Source: Synaphobranchus kaupii (taxonomy: Eukaryota; Chordata; Actinopteri; Anguilliformes; Synaphobranchidae). From it: a DNA stretch of 64,000 nt. A program made the translations under genes and the position numbers. The notes beneath the pieces were generated by a model that saw only the letters and a list, made by a program, of their open reading frames with translations, did no database searches and had not been told where the DNA came from. Location of the stretch: assembly GCA_029718625.1 (NCBI GenBank), contig CM056389.1:21361381-21425380 (forward strand), in the 5' to 3' direction. How positions within the stretch are numbered: the first letter of the stretch is position 1; each line of letters opens with the position of its first letter. Shown here in pieces: positions 8,972 to 18,079 of this stretch.

Positions 8972-9679
8972 TCAGAAATCTAGCCACGCTGAATGGTCTA
9001 AAGCGGGAGATGAAAAAACAGCCTTAGGGCCTGGTTCTGGTGTCATAGGAGTAAAGGTTGCGGCGGTAATTGGTATTTTCTTTTTGTGTTGATTTATCTT
9101 GCCGCGCACATTTTGATTAGGTATGACAGAAATAGGCATATTAAGCATAGCCATAGCCTCTATGAATTCCTCCCAACCCCGGGGCCTTCTATCGTCAGAA
9201 ATCTTGTGAGAGGCCGTTATGTTCTTTATTAGATCCAACATATGCGACCCACTGACAACCGTACCATTAAACACAAACTCCCCTTTATCGTTCCACGTAG
9301 CGACATTTCCTGATTTAGAAATTTTATCCAATACGTAGGTGGCATTTTTCCGGCTTCTAGGTGGTACGCTTTGTACAAAATCGTCAACTCGGGCGGTGTC
9401 CGTTCTGACATTATCGCCAACCTCAACAGGCAACGATAGGGTCAAATGTTGCTTTTCGGCTTCCCCTTGTTTAACCAATGCAATGAAACGTTGTAGAGCA
9501 ATCGTGTACAGTTTTACCTTCTCATGAGGACCAACATCAGTCCTTGATAAGATGTTACGTATGGTTTGATCCAAATCATTTTCAACAGTTTGTCGGATTG
9601 GTTCCGGTGTAAAAGTAAGATTCTTTAATTTGTCCAGCTGACTTTGAGGTACTAGATACATTTTTTGGGCGTGGTCCAT
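8972..9679 (-). CDS. Conserved Polinton protein of unknown function (235 aa)
   Basis: It begins MDHAQKMYLVPQSQLDKL, a start that resembles a conserved vertebrate Polinton/adintovirus protein. There is no enzymatic motif. A helical N-terminal half (to about residue 80) is followed by a compact middle (KISKSGNVATWNDKGEFVFNG, then GSHMLDLIKNI) and a proline-rich tail. It is co-oriented with the polymerase and ATPase, with 4 bases to the next upstream gene. It may be a virion or packaging factor because its neighbours are, but this is only inferred from position. Confidence 0.8.
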   Translation of the reverse strand: MDHAQKMYLVPQSQLDKLKNLTFTPEPIRQTVENDLDQTIRNILSRTDVGPHEKVKLYTIALQRFIALVKQGEAEKQHLTLSLPVEVGDNVRTDTARVDDFVQSVPPRSRKNATYVLDKISKSGNVATWNDKGEFVFNGTVVSGSHMLDLIKNITASHKISDDRRPRGWEEFIEAMAMLNMPISVIPNQNVRGKINQHKKKIPITAATFTPMTPEPGPKAVFSSPALDHSAWLDF

Positions 9680-9683
9680 GATT

Positions 9684-10022
9684 TTAAGCCCCGCTGCGAC
9701 CCGCTATCAAACTGGTGAGAAACGGTATTGCAACACTCAGCAACGGCAGAAGAAATCCACCCTTTTGAGAAATAATCTTTCGCCTCTTTCGAATAGATGA
9801 TCTTTTGTTAACCAACAGTTTAATTCCGACCTTTTGTTTTCTTATTTTTTTCAGTTGTGTATCAGTTAGGGGTATATTGCCCCGTAAAACATTGAGAGCT
9901 AGTTCACAAATTGTGTTTATAAGTTCACCAGAAGCAGACTGTAATATGTTACGTCTTTGCCGGGCATTACCTTCAAATAGGGCTTTTAGAAAAGACCAGT
10001 TCCGTTTAATACGTGCAGACAT
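9684..10022 (-). CDS. Small basic Polinton protein with hydrophobic C-terminus (112 aa)
   Basis: The N-terminal three quarters are basic and helical (KRNWSFLKALFEGNARQRRN; IPLTDTQLKKIRKQK; NKRSSIRKRRK). The C-terminus is a Gly-led hydrophobic helix, GGFLLPLLSVAIPFLTSLI. This layout recurs in Polintons and adintoviruses and suggests a minor virion or membrane-active protein. It fits between genes with gaps of 1 to 4 bases. I do not assign a precise function; the other basic protein, at 6524, competes for the same role. Confidence 0.75.
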   Translation of the reverse strand: MSARIKRNWSFLKALFEGNARQRRNILQSASGELINTICELALNVLRGNIPLTDTQLKKIRKQKVGIKLLVNKRSSIRKRRKIISQKGGFLLPLLSVAIPFLTSLIAGRSGA

Positions 10023-10023
10023 A

Positions 10024-10707
10024 TTACTTTTTCTTTAGCACATAAACTACCGGCCACTCTGGAGCGTACAAACCAGTTCTGATGCGGTATTCCTCAGGCG
10101 TCTGGGCTTTTAAATCAACCAATAGATAACCGTAAGGTTTTCTGGTAGCATCATCAAAACATTCAAGGAAAAACTTTGAATGTCTGGGGTACATTTGTCG
10201 TGCCAAAACATTAACTTGCATTTTATCTCTTGGATTTTTGAACAGAACAATATAGTTTGCATTAAGATTAATTGTGCGGCTGTTTCGACCCTGGAAGAAA
10301 AGATTCTGAACAAGATATATGATGCTTAGGTTTCTATGGTGTGTATATTTGGTGAAAGCTCTCTCAATTTCAGAGCTCTGACTGGCAGCCTGCATAAGGT
10401 CATCAACAATTACCATGTTGGTTTTGTGCAAAGGTAGCAAAACTTCATCGGTCAAGGATTCAGGAAGACCTTCTACAAAATGTACATTCTTTATTTTACA
10501 AAGCACTTCATCGTACATGGGTTGCCAACACGAATAAAACCATACAATGTTCTGCGGTACTGTTGACAATACATGTTGTGCATTTTCGAGCAGTGTTTTC
10601 ACAAAAACGCTTTTACCGCTGTTTGATGGACCTGAGATTATGCATGAAAAGGGATGTTGAAGGCGGCTGTCAAAACCTTCAACCCCAAGCACTTGTCTAG
10701 AATCCAT
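10024..10707 (-). CDS. FtsK/HerA-type genome packaging ATPase (227 aa)
   Basis: This P-loop ATPase would pump the element genome into a preformed capsid. The Walker A motif is GPSNSGKS at residues 26-33. Walker B is NMVIVDDL at 97-104 with the paired acidic residues D102 and D103, and a sensor-like Gln (Q134) lies in IIYLVQN. Its start overlaps the 3' end of the polymerase frame by 11 bases, and its stop is 1 base from the next gene, so a shared transcript is likely. Length and motif order are normal for the Polinton ATPase. Confidence 0.94.
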   Translation of the reverse strand: MDSRQVLGVEGFDSRLQHPFSCIISGPSNSGKSVFVKTLLENAQHVLSTVPQNIVWFYSCWQPMYDEVLCKIKNVHFVEGLPESLTDEVLLPLHKTNMVIVDDLMQAASQSSEIERAFTKYTHHRNLSIIYLVQNLFFQGRNSRTINLNANYIVLFKNPRDKMQVNVLARQMYPRHSKFFLECFDDATRKPYGYLLVDLKAQTPEEYRIRTGLYAPEWPVVYVLKKK

Positions 10708-13700
10708 ATGGCAATGTTTTGAAATCAGGGAGCAGGACCCTTTTGTTGTAAACTACTCTGAATCTTTTAGAAACTAAACGATTGCTGAGAGAGAACCCTC
10801 TCTTATTCCTCACAATTTGATTTGTGTTGGTTGTAATTTCGCGAGCTGGGGCCTCTGGATTCTGTACATAGTGCTGTACCAATTCTGTGAGGGTTGAAAG
10901 ATTGACAACCTGTGTGTTAGTATGATGCAGGGTTATACCTTTCACTTTCATGCACGTTTTACCAAACCGTGTTTTATAACCGTACGTCTTGGGCCCTCCT
11001 GATACAAATTCAACAATGTGGTCAAAGGGGTCTAGCTCACTAGTCAAGTCTCCCAAAAAATCACCTAGAGACGGCATCCAGTCACCCGGTCGGCACACAA
11101 AGATTACAGAATCTGTGTCGTGGTACAGAACCCTGTCAGGCATTTTATCCATGACATTATAAAGCTCGAGCCGGGCATAAGCTGTGGTGAAGGCCGCGAT
11201 GAACACATTGCTGTATCTGGGGACCTTTGGGAAGCCCTTAGCAAGTTTCCACTGTACCAGAGCTACGTCTTCTGTAAGAAATGAAAAGTGTGAGACATCA
11301 TACTCATCTGAAAACATGAATTGCAGAAACTCTTCAGGATCACGGATCAAGGTTGTGTTTGGCATGTTGCTTCTCTGACCAAATTTGCCCCAAAGACTAT
11401 TTAAAAACAGTTTGGAAATTTGTCTCTTGGCTTTGTTTACAGAAATATTGCTTGGGTCTAAACGTACACCCTCCTTCTGCCAATAACTCTGCACATAGGC
11501 CGCCTTGTCAGAATCATCAGAAACCCAAGAGGGGTATCCTGACGCTTCTTGTTTGCCCTTTAAATGCGTCTTAATATAGTCACTGAAAAGAGAATCGGAC
11601 CTATCTTGGAAATGCCAAATTTCAAAGATTTTGTCGACGATGTAACCTTTTTCAATAGCCTTAAGCATTTCAACGGTACACCATACGCCTGTGAGAGAAC
11701 GCAACTCATCAGAATGTTCACACGCTCCTTGATGCTCAGATTCTGCGCAGGATCGGCAAAGTGGAAACATTAATTTACCAGAGACTCTGTACGGTAACAC
11801 AGGTATTGTAAGTTTTCTTGGTGGGTATACCCTGGCTTTGATCAGACCGAAATAGTTTTCGATCGGTTCAAAGTCACGGAAGATGATGGTGGGGTGATTT
11901 GTTGGGTAAACTTTAGTTTTGTTCACGAACGGGTATAGACTGGTGAAATCAAAATAGTGTATTTGTTCACCTTCTTGAGCCTTGTAGTAAAGTTGCAACG
12001 CATTAGTTCGACCGCCAAACAGAGCAGCCCGAGGTTCCAGACGTTCCGGGTAGTCATGATGGCGCAGGAACTCCTGAACCTCGGGGCTCTCACGTTTAAG
12101 TCTTACCCATTCGTGCTCCCACATAACTACAACATTCAGGTTGTATACGCTACGCAGAGTGTCAATTTTCTCTTGAAATTTGTGATATATTGAACCAAAA
12201 TCTGTTTTTGTGAGAGGGTTAATTGTACTTAAATTAAAACATTGAGGGCAAGCATGAAAAAAACACCCCGCAAATTCGAAAGCTGTCCGAACGCCGGCTA
12301 CATCTGAATAACCGTCTAGATAATAGTTACCCATCTTAACCTCCCCCCGGTTCAAGGCATGTTGAATGAAAATCTTTTCCCGATGACTCACATATTCTAA
12401 CCATTGAATGGCGGCTGTGGAAAACGATTTCTGCTGCTGCGCGTAATTATCAGGCGATGTGACTGCTATGGTGTTTTTGGGCAAAAAGTTTGTACAGTAT
12501 TGTTTCATGCACACCGAGGCTATTGTAATGCTCTGGAACGGGTCTAAACCTGTGCTCCCAAGCACCTCGGCCCTAAACCGCAAACAAGCTTCCCGCAAAA
12601 TAACAACGTCATTCTGACAGTACTCGGCTATTTCTTTTCGAAAGTCAAACACACCCCCAGACACATTATTATACCAGGACATAAAGTCCTCCCTCTCCTT
12701 GGCCATCATTGTGTCAAAACCATAGTACAAGGGTGGTGGGTACGGACCGATGTAATTCTGGTTCTCAATTTTATTCCAGAAATGGGGAAAATACCCTTTT
12801 TTTGCATTTTCAAAACCTAGAGAGCCAGGCATGGCACTTAGCTTCATAGTTAGGAAACAGAGTGAATCAACATACCTCTGCTTGAAAGCCTCATCTGTAA
12901 TGCACAGGAGCTTGCTGCCTTGCGCTATGATGTTTGGTGTCACACCATGCTTTACCAAATACTGCATCAGCAGGTACCCATCGTACCCCTTCGAATTATG
13001 GGCTATGAATGTATAACCCTTGTACTTTCGGGTTCGATACCTTTTTAAAAAAGCCTGTACACAGCCATCACCCTTTGCAGTCCAACGCTTGCCTTTAAAA
13101 TCTATGCAACATATGAAATTTGCAATGTGTTCGCCATGGTCCTGCCGACACTCAAAATCATAAAAAACGTAACGCCGGTTGGGGTGTTCAGTTTTCACAG
13201 TTTGTATGTAACACACATGCTCAACTTCAGGGGTCAATACAGCCTTGCAGTTTTTGCAGAGCTTTAGACTACATTTGTGTGGTTTAGATGTTTTGCTACT
13301 TACTACATATGTTTGTGCACATTTGTCACAGAACTTTAGAGTATCACAAGAGCTGAGCGTTTTACCGCTAGACTCCTGCAGTTTCAAAACTTTATGTGTG
13401 TTATAGCAAAACCTAGACCGACAGATTCGCTTACAATCCTTACACCTTATCGTTGATGAACGATGTGTAAAACATTCTGCGCCAAAACAGACGTTACAAT
13501 AATGTAAACAGGCGTGGCTATGTTTCGATGTGTATGGAGTGTAACAAAATGTACAAACATATTGACTGCCTAAGAAACCTGTCAATGATTTGATACCGTA
13601 ATAGTGTCCGCCCTCGAGGTACAAAAAAAAGGTTTTAGAGTGTGGTGTGTTGCTCGTTTGAAACTTTTTTAAGACGCCGTTATTTGAACTGTGTGTCCAT

Positions 13701-14761
13701 ACAACTATCTTGATGTTTAAGAACCTCTCAAACCTTTGAATGTCTGAAAAATGAACCTTGTCCTGAACACCCAAACCTACGGAACGTTGTAAATGTTCCG
13801 CCTCTCTTTCAGCGGCACACGTAGTGAATGTTGGATTTAAAAGATGCGCTAAACATTTTGCGAAACAGAGATTATTATCGGCATTGTAGACAACTATTAA
13901 ATGTTTTAGCTTTTTGCGAATGATTTCACTCTTGAGACATGATGATAATTTTCGTCGGTCTCCTCCACCGCCATTAGGGTTCTGAATAATGTGAGCCACA
14001 AGCATCAGAGTTTCATCAACCAGGATATCAAAATTGCTTTGAACCAACTCTTCAACCATATTCAAAAAAACCTCCAAATCTATTTCATCACCGCTTAGCT
14101 GTACAGTTACACCCTGCGACAGAGAATCACCCCTTAATTCTAACTGTACGACATCGCTGGGGTTCGACAGCTCCCGAACTTTAGCCAGAAGATTTTCTAA
14201 AGTGTTTAAGATGTGTACATAAAACTCTGCGTAGTTATCAACATTGTACAAAGATGTAAAGTTAAAACGGAGCTGAATTTCTGTACTGTTGAAATTTGGC
14301 CTACGTATAACCTGAAGGTTTGTGTCATTAATCACAGCACCACCACCACCACCACCACCATTTTGGTTAGCTTCTGGAAGTCCTTGTGAGTCACTATCGT
14401 TAGTGCTTTGGGGTATCTCGAGCTCTGTAAGACCCGGCATGTTATTTTCTGCGGTGTTTGGGGGCATATCTGATTCAACGTGTCTAGCGAGTTCGCGGTT
14501 TACAGAGTCCAAAGCGCTTAACAAACCGGCAAAAACATCATGCTCTACAGTTCCATTACTAGACTCTACATTTTCATTACTAGGTTCATGCGTGTTAATA
14601 GAGGCCTGATTAACATCATTAACAAGAGCTAAGAGATGTGGATTAACATTTTCATGCGATAAAACGTTTTGGTTAGCATCCTGGTTTTCAGCATTTTCAG
14701 CGGCAGGTCTTTTACTCTGGGACCCTGAACATGGACACGTACAAGGTCTTTTAGGAGCCAT
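10697..14761 (-). CDS. Protein-primed family B DNA polymerase with OTU-like and zinc-binding N-terminal regions (1354 aa)
   Basis: It would replicate the linear element genome from its ends. Residues 1-150 are disordered with a run of glycines. Residues about 288-395 contain D295/C299 (DNNLCFAKCL) and H386 (GGHYYG), the spacing of an OTU-type cysteine protease domain. Cys/His clusters span 403-517. The 3'-5' exonuclease motifs are YDFEC (D535, E537), AHNSKGYD (D594) and YCQND (D718). A segment EFAGCFFHACPQC (829-841) is typical of Polinton polymerases. Palm motifs are FDFTSLYP (D938), KLFLNSLWGKFG (1117-1128), YHDTDS (1213-1218) and KTYGYK (1258). The frame is unbroken and every catalytic motif is present. 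The ATG at 14761 is one base from the stop of the spliced gene upstream. Confidence 0.96.
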   Translation of the reverse strand: MAPKRPCTCPCSGSQSKRPAAENAENQDANQNVLSHENVNPHLLALVNDVNQASINTHEPSNENVESSNGTVEHDVFAGLLSALDSVNRELARHVESDMPPNTAENNMPGLTELEIPQSTNDSDSQGLPEANQNGGGGGGGAVINDTNLQVIRRPNFNSTEIQLRFNFTSLYNVDNYAEFYVHILNTLENLLAKVRELSNPSDVVQLELRGDSLSQGVTVQLSGDEIDLEVFLNMVEELVQSNFDILVDETLMLVAHIIQNPNGGGGDRRKLSSCLKSEIIRKKLKHLIVVYNADNNLCFAKCLAHLLNPTFTTCAAEREAEHLQRSVGLGVQDKVHFSDIQRFERFLNIKIVVWTHSSNNGVLKKFQTSNTPHSKTFFLYLEGGHYYGIKSLTGFLGSQYVCTFCYTPYTSKHSHACLHYCNVCFGAECFTHRSSTIRCKDCKRICRSRFCYNTHKVLKLQESSGKTLSSCDTLKFCDKCAQTYVVSSKTSKPHKCSLKLCKNCKAVLTPEVEHVCYIQTVKTEHPNRRYVFYDFECRQDHGEHIANFICCIDFKGKRWTAKGDGCVQAFLKRYRTRKYKGYTFIAHNSKGYDGYLLMQYLVKHGVTPNIIAQGSKLLCITDEAFKQRYVDSLCFLTMKLSAMPGSLGFENAKKGYFPHFWNKIENQNYIGPYPPPLYYGFDTMMAKEREDFMSWYNNVSGGVFDFRKEIAEYCQNDVVILREACLRFRAEVLGSTGLDPFQSITIASVCMKQYCTNFLPKNTIAVTSPDNYAQQQKSFSTAAIQWLEYVSHREKIFIQHALNRGEVKMGNYYLDGYSDVAGVRTAFEFAGCFFHACPQCFNLSTINPLTKTDFGSIYHKFQEKIDTLRSVYNLNVVVMWEHEWVRLKRESPEVQEFLRHHDYPERLEPRAALFGGRTNALQLYYKAQEGEQIHYFDFTSLYPFVNKTKVYPTNHPTIIFRDFEPIENYFGLIKARVYPPRKLTIPVLPYRVSGKLMFPLCRSCAESEHQGACEHSDELRSLTGVWCTVEMLKAIEKGYIVDKIFEIWHFQDRSDSLFSDYIKTHLKGKQEASGYPSWVSDDSDKAAYVQSYWQKEGVRLDPSNISVNKAKRQISKLFLNSLWGKFGQRSNMPNTTLIRDPEEFLQFMFSDEYDVSHFSFLTEDVALVQWKLAKGFPKVPRYSNVFIAAFTTAYARLELYNVMDKMPDRVLYHDTDSVIFVCRPGDWMPSLGDFLGDLTSELDPFDHIVEFVSGGPKTYGYKTRFGKTCMKVKGITLHHTNTQVVNLSTLTELVQHYVQNPEAPAREITTNTNQIVRNKRGFSLSNRLVSKRFRVVYNKRVLLPDFKTLPYGF

Positions 14762-14762
14762 T

Positions 14763-16501
14763 TTACTTTAATAGCAATTTAGTCGAAAGGATCATAAAAT
14801 TGTCCGAAAGGTTCCTAAAATTATCAACAAGTGTCCTAAAATTGTCCAATATTCTTAATTCTATGTTGTCGTTTTGACAAACCGAGGCGTTGGCAGGAGT
14901 TGTCAGCTCGGCTTGATTGTCTGCGACGGTTGCTGCTGCGGGTGTTGTTGGTTTGTCTGCGGGGCCGGTGGCTGCTGCTGCGGTTGTTGGTTTGTCTGCG
15001 GGGCCGTTGGCTGCTGCTGCGGTTGTTGGTTTGTCTGCGGGGCCGTTGGCTGCTGCTGCGGGTGCTTTTGTTGGCCGTGGTCCTGGTGTCACACGTCTTT
15101 TAGGCGTATCGGCGGCTCTCACCACACCCGTTGTTTCAAAAGCTGTAAGGTAAATTAAAAATATAAAAATAAAATAATAATCTAATTCATTCAATTCAAA
15201 TTAAAATCTAAAACAAATTACAAAATTTAAAAATCAAACATTTTATTTTAATAGGAGAAAACTTAAATCTCACCACTTTTTCTCTTCAAGCCTTGCGGTC
15301 TTTTAGGTTTTGTCTTTGCCGCCGTCTCTAGAGTGGTATTTTCAGGGCCTTTTAAATAATAAAAATAAAACACATAGCAATAGTTATAATCCAATGTTGT
15401 GCAAAGGAATTTTCATTCAATTGTGTTGAACTAACAATTAGGTTAAGCGTGGCTTCGGCCTATCCAGCACGTGGCTTGTGTAGCCTGTTAAACATGCTCC
15501 AAAAATAACCCTCCAACACACATGTACATACACACACGTCCAAACACACACACTTACAGGTTTTTCCTTTGTCGCTTTCAGATCGTTTAGATGTTGTCTT
15601 TGCAACAGTCTCTATCGGGATTTCTGAGCCTTTTTAACGATAAAACACATAAACAGATATTGAACAAAAGTATTTAAGTTACATACTCTGTAATAAACTG
15701 TAACGTGGATCATCTTCTGTAGCTAAAACTTGGGCCCGTGTAATTTCCCGAGGCCGCGTGTACACCGTAGGTCTATCTAAAAACAAATAAACCCAAATAT
15801 CCGAAAAAATAAAAACACATGGTAATGTTCAATAGTTATAATCAGATTTTGAGCAAAGGTTGTTTCATTCACATGTATTTAACCGACAAATAGTTTTCGT
15901 TTGCTAAAACACAGGCCTAGGCGACACGTGGTTTCACACGTGTAGTCTGCAACTTAGTATCTAAAAACAATTATATATAAAGCATCTTAAAACCATATAA
16001 CGTTTACCAAATATCCTAAAAATAAAAACACATAGTAATGTTCAATAGTTATAATCAGATTTTGAGCAAAGGATGTTTCATTCACATGTATTTAACCGAC
16101 AAATAGTTTTCGTTTGCTAAAACACAGGCCTAGGCGACACGTGGTTTCACACGTGTAGTCTGCAACTTAGTATCTAAAAACAATTAAACGTTTACCAAAT
16201 ATTCGAAAAATAAAAGCACATTTTAAAAATGTAAAAACATCTTACTATGTCTAACGTTGATGTCATCGGGTATTAATTCCGCTAAAATGTCGAAAGATTC
16301 AACAGCTTGTGCCCCGTTGTAGTTGTTGTAATATGTATCTAGAACCAAACCTGTAACACATTTTACATTAACAACTTTAATTAAGAAGTAGAATATTCAA
16401 TATGTTTAATTAACAACTTGAAAGTTTCACACTTTATAAGAATTAAAATAGCCGCACATACCTGGTGTTGTAAAGTCCAAGATAGGCGTAGGTGTCGACA
16501 T
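14763..16501 (-). CDS. Six-exon spliced Polinton gene of unknown function (about 253 aa)
   Basis: Inferred exons, 5' to 3' on the minus strand: 16462-16501 (with ATG), 16246-16350, 15687-15776, 15558-15629, 15274-15348 and 14763-15142. Every intron starts GT and ends AG (GTATGT, GTAAGA, GTATGT, GTAAGT, GTGAGA donors). Every intron is phase 1, and the frame stays open from the ATG to the TAA one base before the polymerase ATG. Exons 4, 5 and the start of exon 6 encode related Lys/Arg-rich modules around E-T-x-A-K-T-x-x-K-R. Exon 6 then has three 13-residue repeats of the type NGPADKPTTAAAA and ends in DNF-containing heptad-like repeats that could form a coiled coil. A TATAAAG box lies 85 bases before the ATG. 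No enzyme motif is seen. The position next to the polymerase recalls the adenovirus terminal protein gene, but that is only positional. Confidence 0.75.
14940..15065 (-). repeat. 39-bp coding minisatellite in exon 6 of the spliced gene
   Basis: Three tandem 39-bp copies encode Gly-Pro-Ala-Asp-Lys-Pro-Thr-Thr followed by Ala runs. The first two copies are nearly identical and the third has small changes. The plus strand shows Cys-rich shadow frames here that are not genes. Confidence 0.9.
15790..16220. repeat. Two direct copies of a roughly 190-bp segment inside intron 2 of the spliced gene
   Basis: Bases about 15789-15971 recur at about 16010-16188 with very few changes. A more diverged relative lies at about 15365-15470 in intron 4. 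On the minus strand each copy includes a TTGTTTTTAG acceptor followed by a sequence resembling the start of exon 3, but an in-frame stop comes soon after. They look like decayed duplicates of an intron plus exon 3. Confidence 0.7.
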
Positions 16502-16585
16502 CTCTTACAAGCAAAAGGATTAGCTGAAATCGCTTCTTCCACAATGTAGAATCAAGATTGTTTTTTTGTGTAACTGTAGGTCTCT

Positions 16586-16592
16586 CTTTATA
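16586..16592 (-). promoter_or_regulatory. TATA box of the minus-strand Polinton gene block
   Basis: TATAAAG on the minus strand lies 85 bases upstream of the exon 1 ATG (16501) and just inside the right TIR. It is the best TATA match in the area and may drive the spliced gene and perhaps the polymerase and ATPase behind it. Confidence 0.6.
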
Positions 16593-16716
16593 CCTACGAG
16601 TTCTTCGAGGTGCGAATAGATCTACGTAGTGTACGTAGGTCGTAAAAATGTGCCCCTCCCCGTGAAATGTGGCATGAAGAATAAAATACACTTTTTGAAT
16701 ATACGATTAAACGCCA

Positions 16717-17674
16717 CATTTAATATATAACGCCTCAACCCTGATTAAATTGAATAGCCACATCTTTTTAGTAACCGTTCGATACTAAACAATAGATGAC
16801 CATCTAGCAAATTGTTTATATTTTAAACATGTTGGCTCTAAGTATTAGACAACTGTAAGCAAAAATCCTGAAAAGTTTTATATTAAATACTAATACAGAC
16901 TTTTAGATTTTTGGAAAACGCTTCTTGGAGTTCTTTTCAATGGCTTCGGGGCATTTTGCGGCCTGTTGAAATATTTCCAGTCTATGCATTTCTTTCATTC
17001 ATTTTAAACTTATTTTTTTTGAATAACCCGCCAGGAATACAGCTGTTCCACGTCAATCAAAAGGTCTTACATTCGTCATCAGAAACCCCCCAACTCGCCA
17101 CAACACAAAGTCTTCCACCATCTGTTGCTAAACTACGGGGGTGATCACGACTCTGTGCAAAACGCTTTCAATTGTGTAGTCTCACAGTTCCTCGAACGCC
17201 TGCCGCTTGATCCTCAGCGCAGTGTCAATTGTGGAATCTCTAACCAAAACAGCTACCATGTGTGTCGGACAGTCCTGCTCTGTGTCTCTGAGTATCTGTG
17301 TCTTTGAATTGCCTCAGGGGTTGTAAGGAGACTGCTGAGGATTTGTTCATTTTCAGCTGAAAGAGTTACGCATAGTTTACACCAACTCTCTCTAGCAAGT
17401 CTGGGGAAAAGATCTATCCGGTCTCCGCACGGACTTTGTACTCGGGTTACCCTGACTTAATTTTTGAGTTTTTTCCCTTTTGATGCAGAGCTTTCAACAT
17501 TTTGCACCCTTCGGCTCTCTACCGCCCTGGATGTGCTAGTTTGTTCATTTAGCCTACCGCGGTCTGTCACGTTTAAAAAAGTCTGCAATTAACCGTCTTG
17601 AATTATTTTATTCTTTTATTCTTTTAAAACGCTTCTGCTAACACAAACTATTGCCACTAACCTATACATTTGTT

Positions 17675-17706
<32 letters not shown>

Positions 17707-18073
17707 CAAAGTTACTTTTTCACGATGTTGTTCTAATAAAATTAAAATTCCTCACCCAAAGAACGACCATAAAAACCGACGCTTACAACAAACAACCCCC
17801 CAATAAAATGACATCGTTACAGTGCCAATAAATAAAACCTTGAAACAAAATCCCCCACAATAAACCCAACCCTCCGAATAATAATAACTTATAAATTAAA
17901 AAAATAAAAAATAAAAAATAATTAAAAAATAAAAAATAATTAAAAAATAAAAATTAAAAATTAAAAATTAAAATATGCAAATGTGACCCCCATTTGACCG
18001 CTTGACCTTTGACCTATTAACCATCAATCAAATTCAATCAAAAAGTGACATAAGCCGAATTCCATATACTACT
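16717..18073. repeat. Polinton right terminal inverted repeat
   Basis: It is the reverse complement of 773-2119 and is about 10 bases longer through small indels. Pairing stops at 16717, where CGCCACATTTAATATATAACGCC meets unrelated sequence. It ends CCATATACTACT and is followed by the TTGGTA duplication. Confidence 0.95.
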
Positions 18074-18079
18074 TTGGTA
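18074..18079. other. Target site duplication TTGGTA, right of Polinton
   Basis: It is an exact copy of 767-772. The following CTCCAGAAACTGG resumes the interrupted TTAA-flanked element, as in 31210 onward. Confidence 0.95.

Larger units (their letters stand above)
773..18073. mobile_element. Complete Polinton/Maverick (adintovirus-like) element, 17.3 kb
   Basis: Both ends are exact: terminal AGTAGTATATGG and its mirror image, a 6-bp TTGGTA duplication, and about 1.35-kb inverted repeats. It carries the diagnostic Polinton set: chromodomain integrase, protein-primed polymerase B, FtsK/HerA-type packaging ATPase, adenain-like protease, double-jelly-roll major capsid and single-jelly-roll penton proteins. 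All of these frames are open. Genes on the left read rightward and genes on the right read leftward, meeting at about 8844-8971. The two terminal repeats differ at only a handful of positions by eye, which suggests a recent insertion (inference). The empty site is present in the two other units of the tandem array. Confidence 0.97.

Noticed and set aside
14874..15158. Plus-strand Cys/Gly/Trp-rich and Leu-rich open frames
   Set aside because: They are shadows of the minus-strand 39-bp coding repeat in exon 6 of the spliced gene.
16443..16691. Minus-strand 82-residue open frame
   Set aside because: It overlaps exon 1 and the TATA box of the spliced gene in another frame, with no domain or start support.
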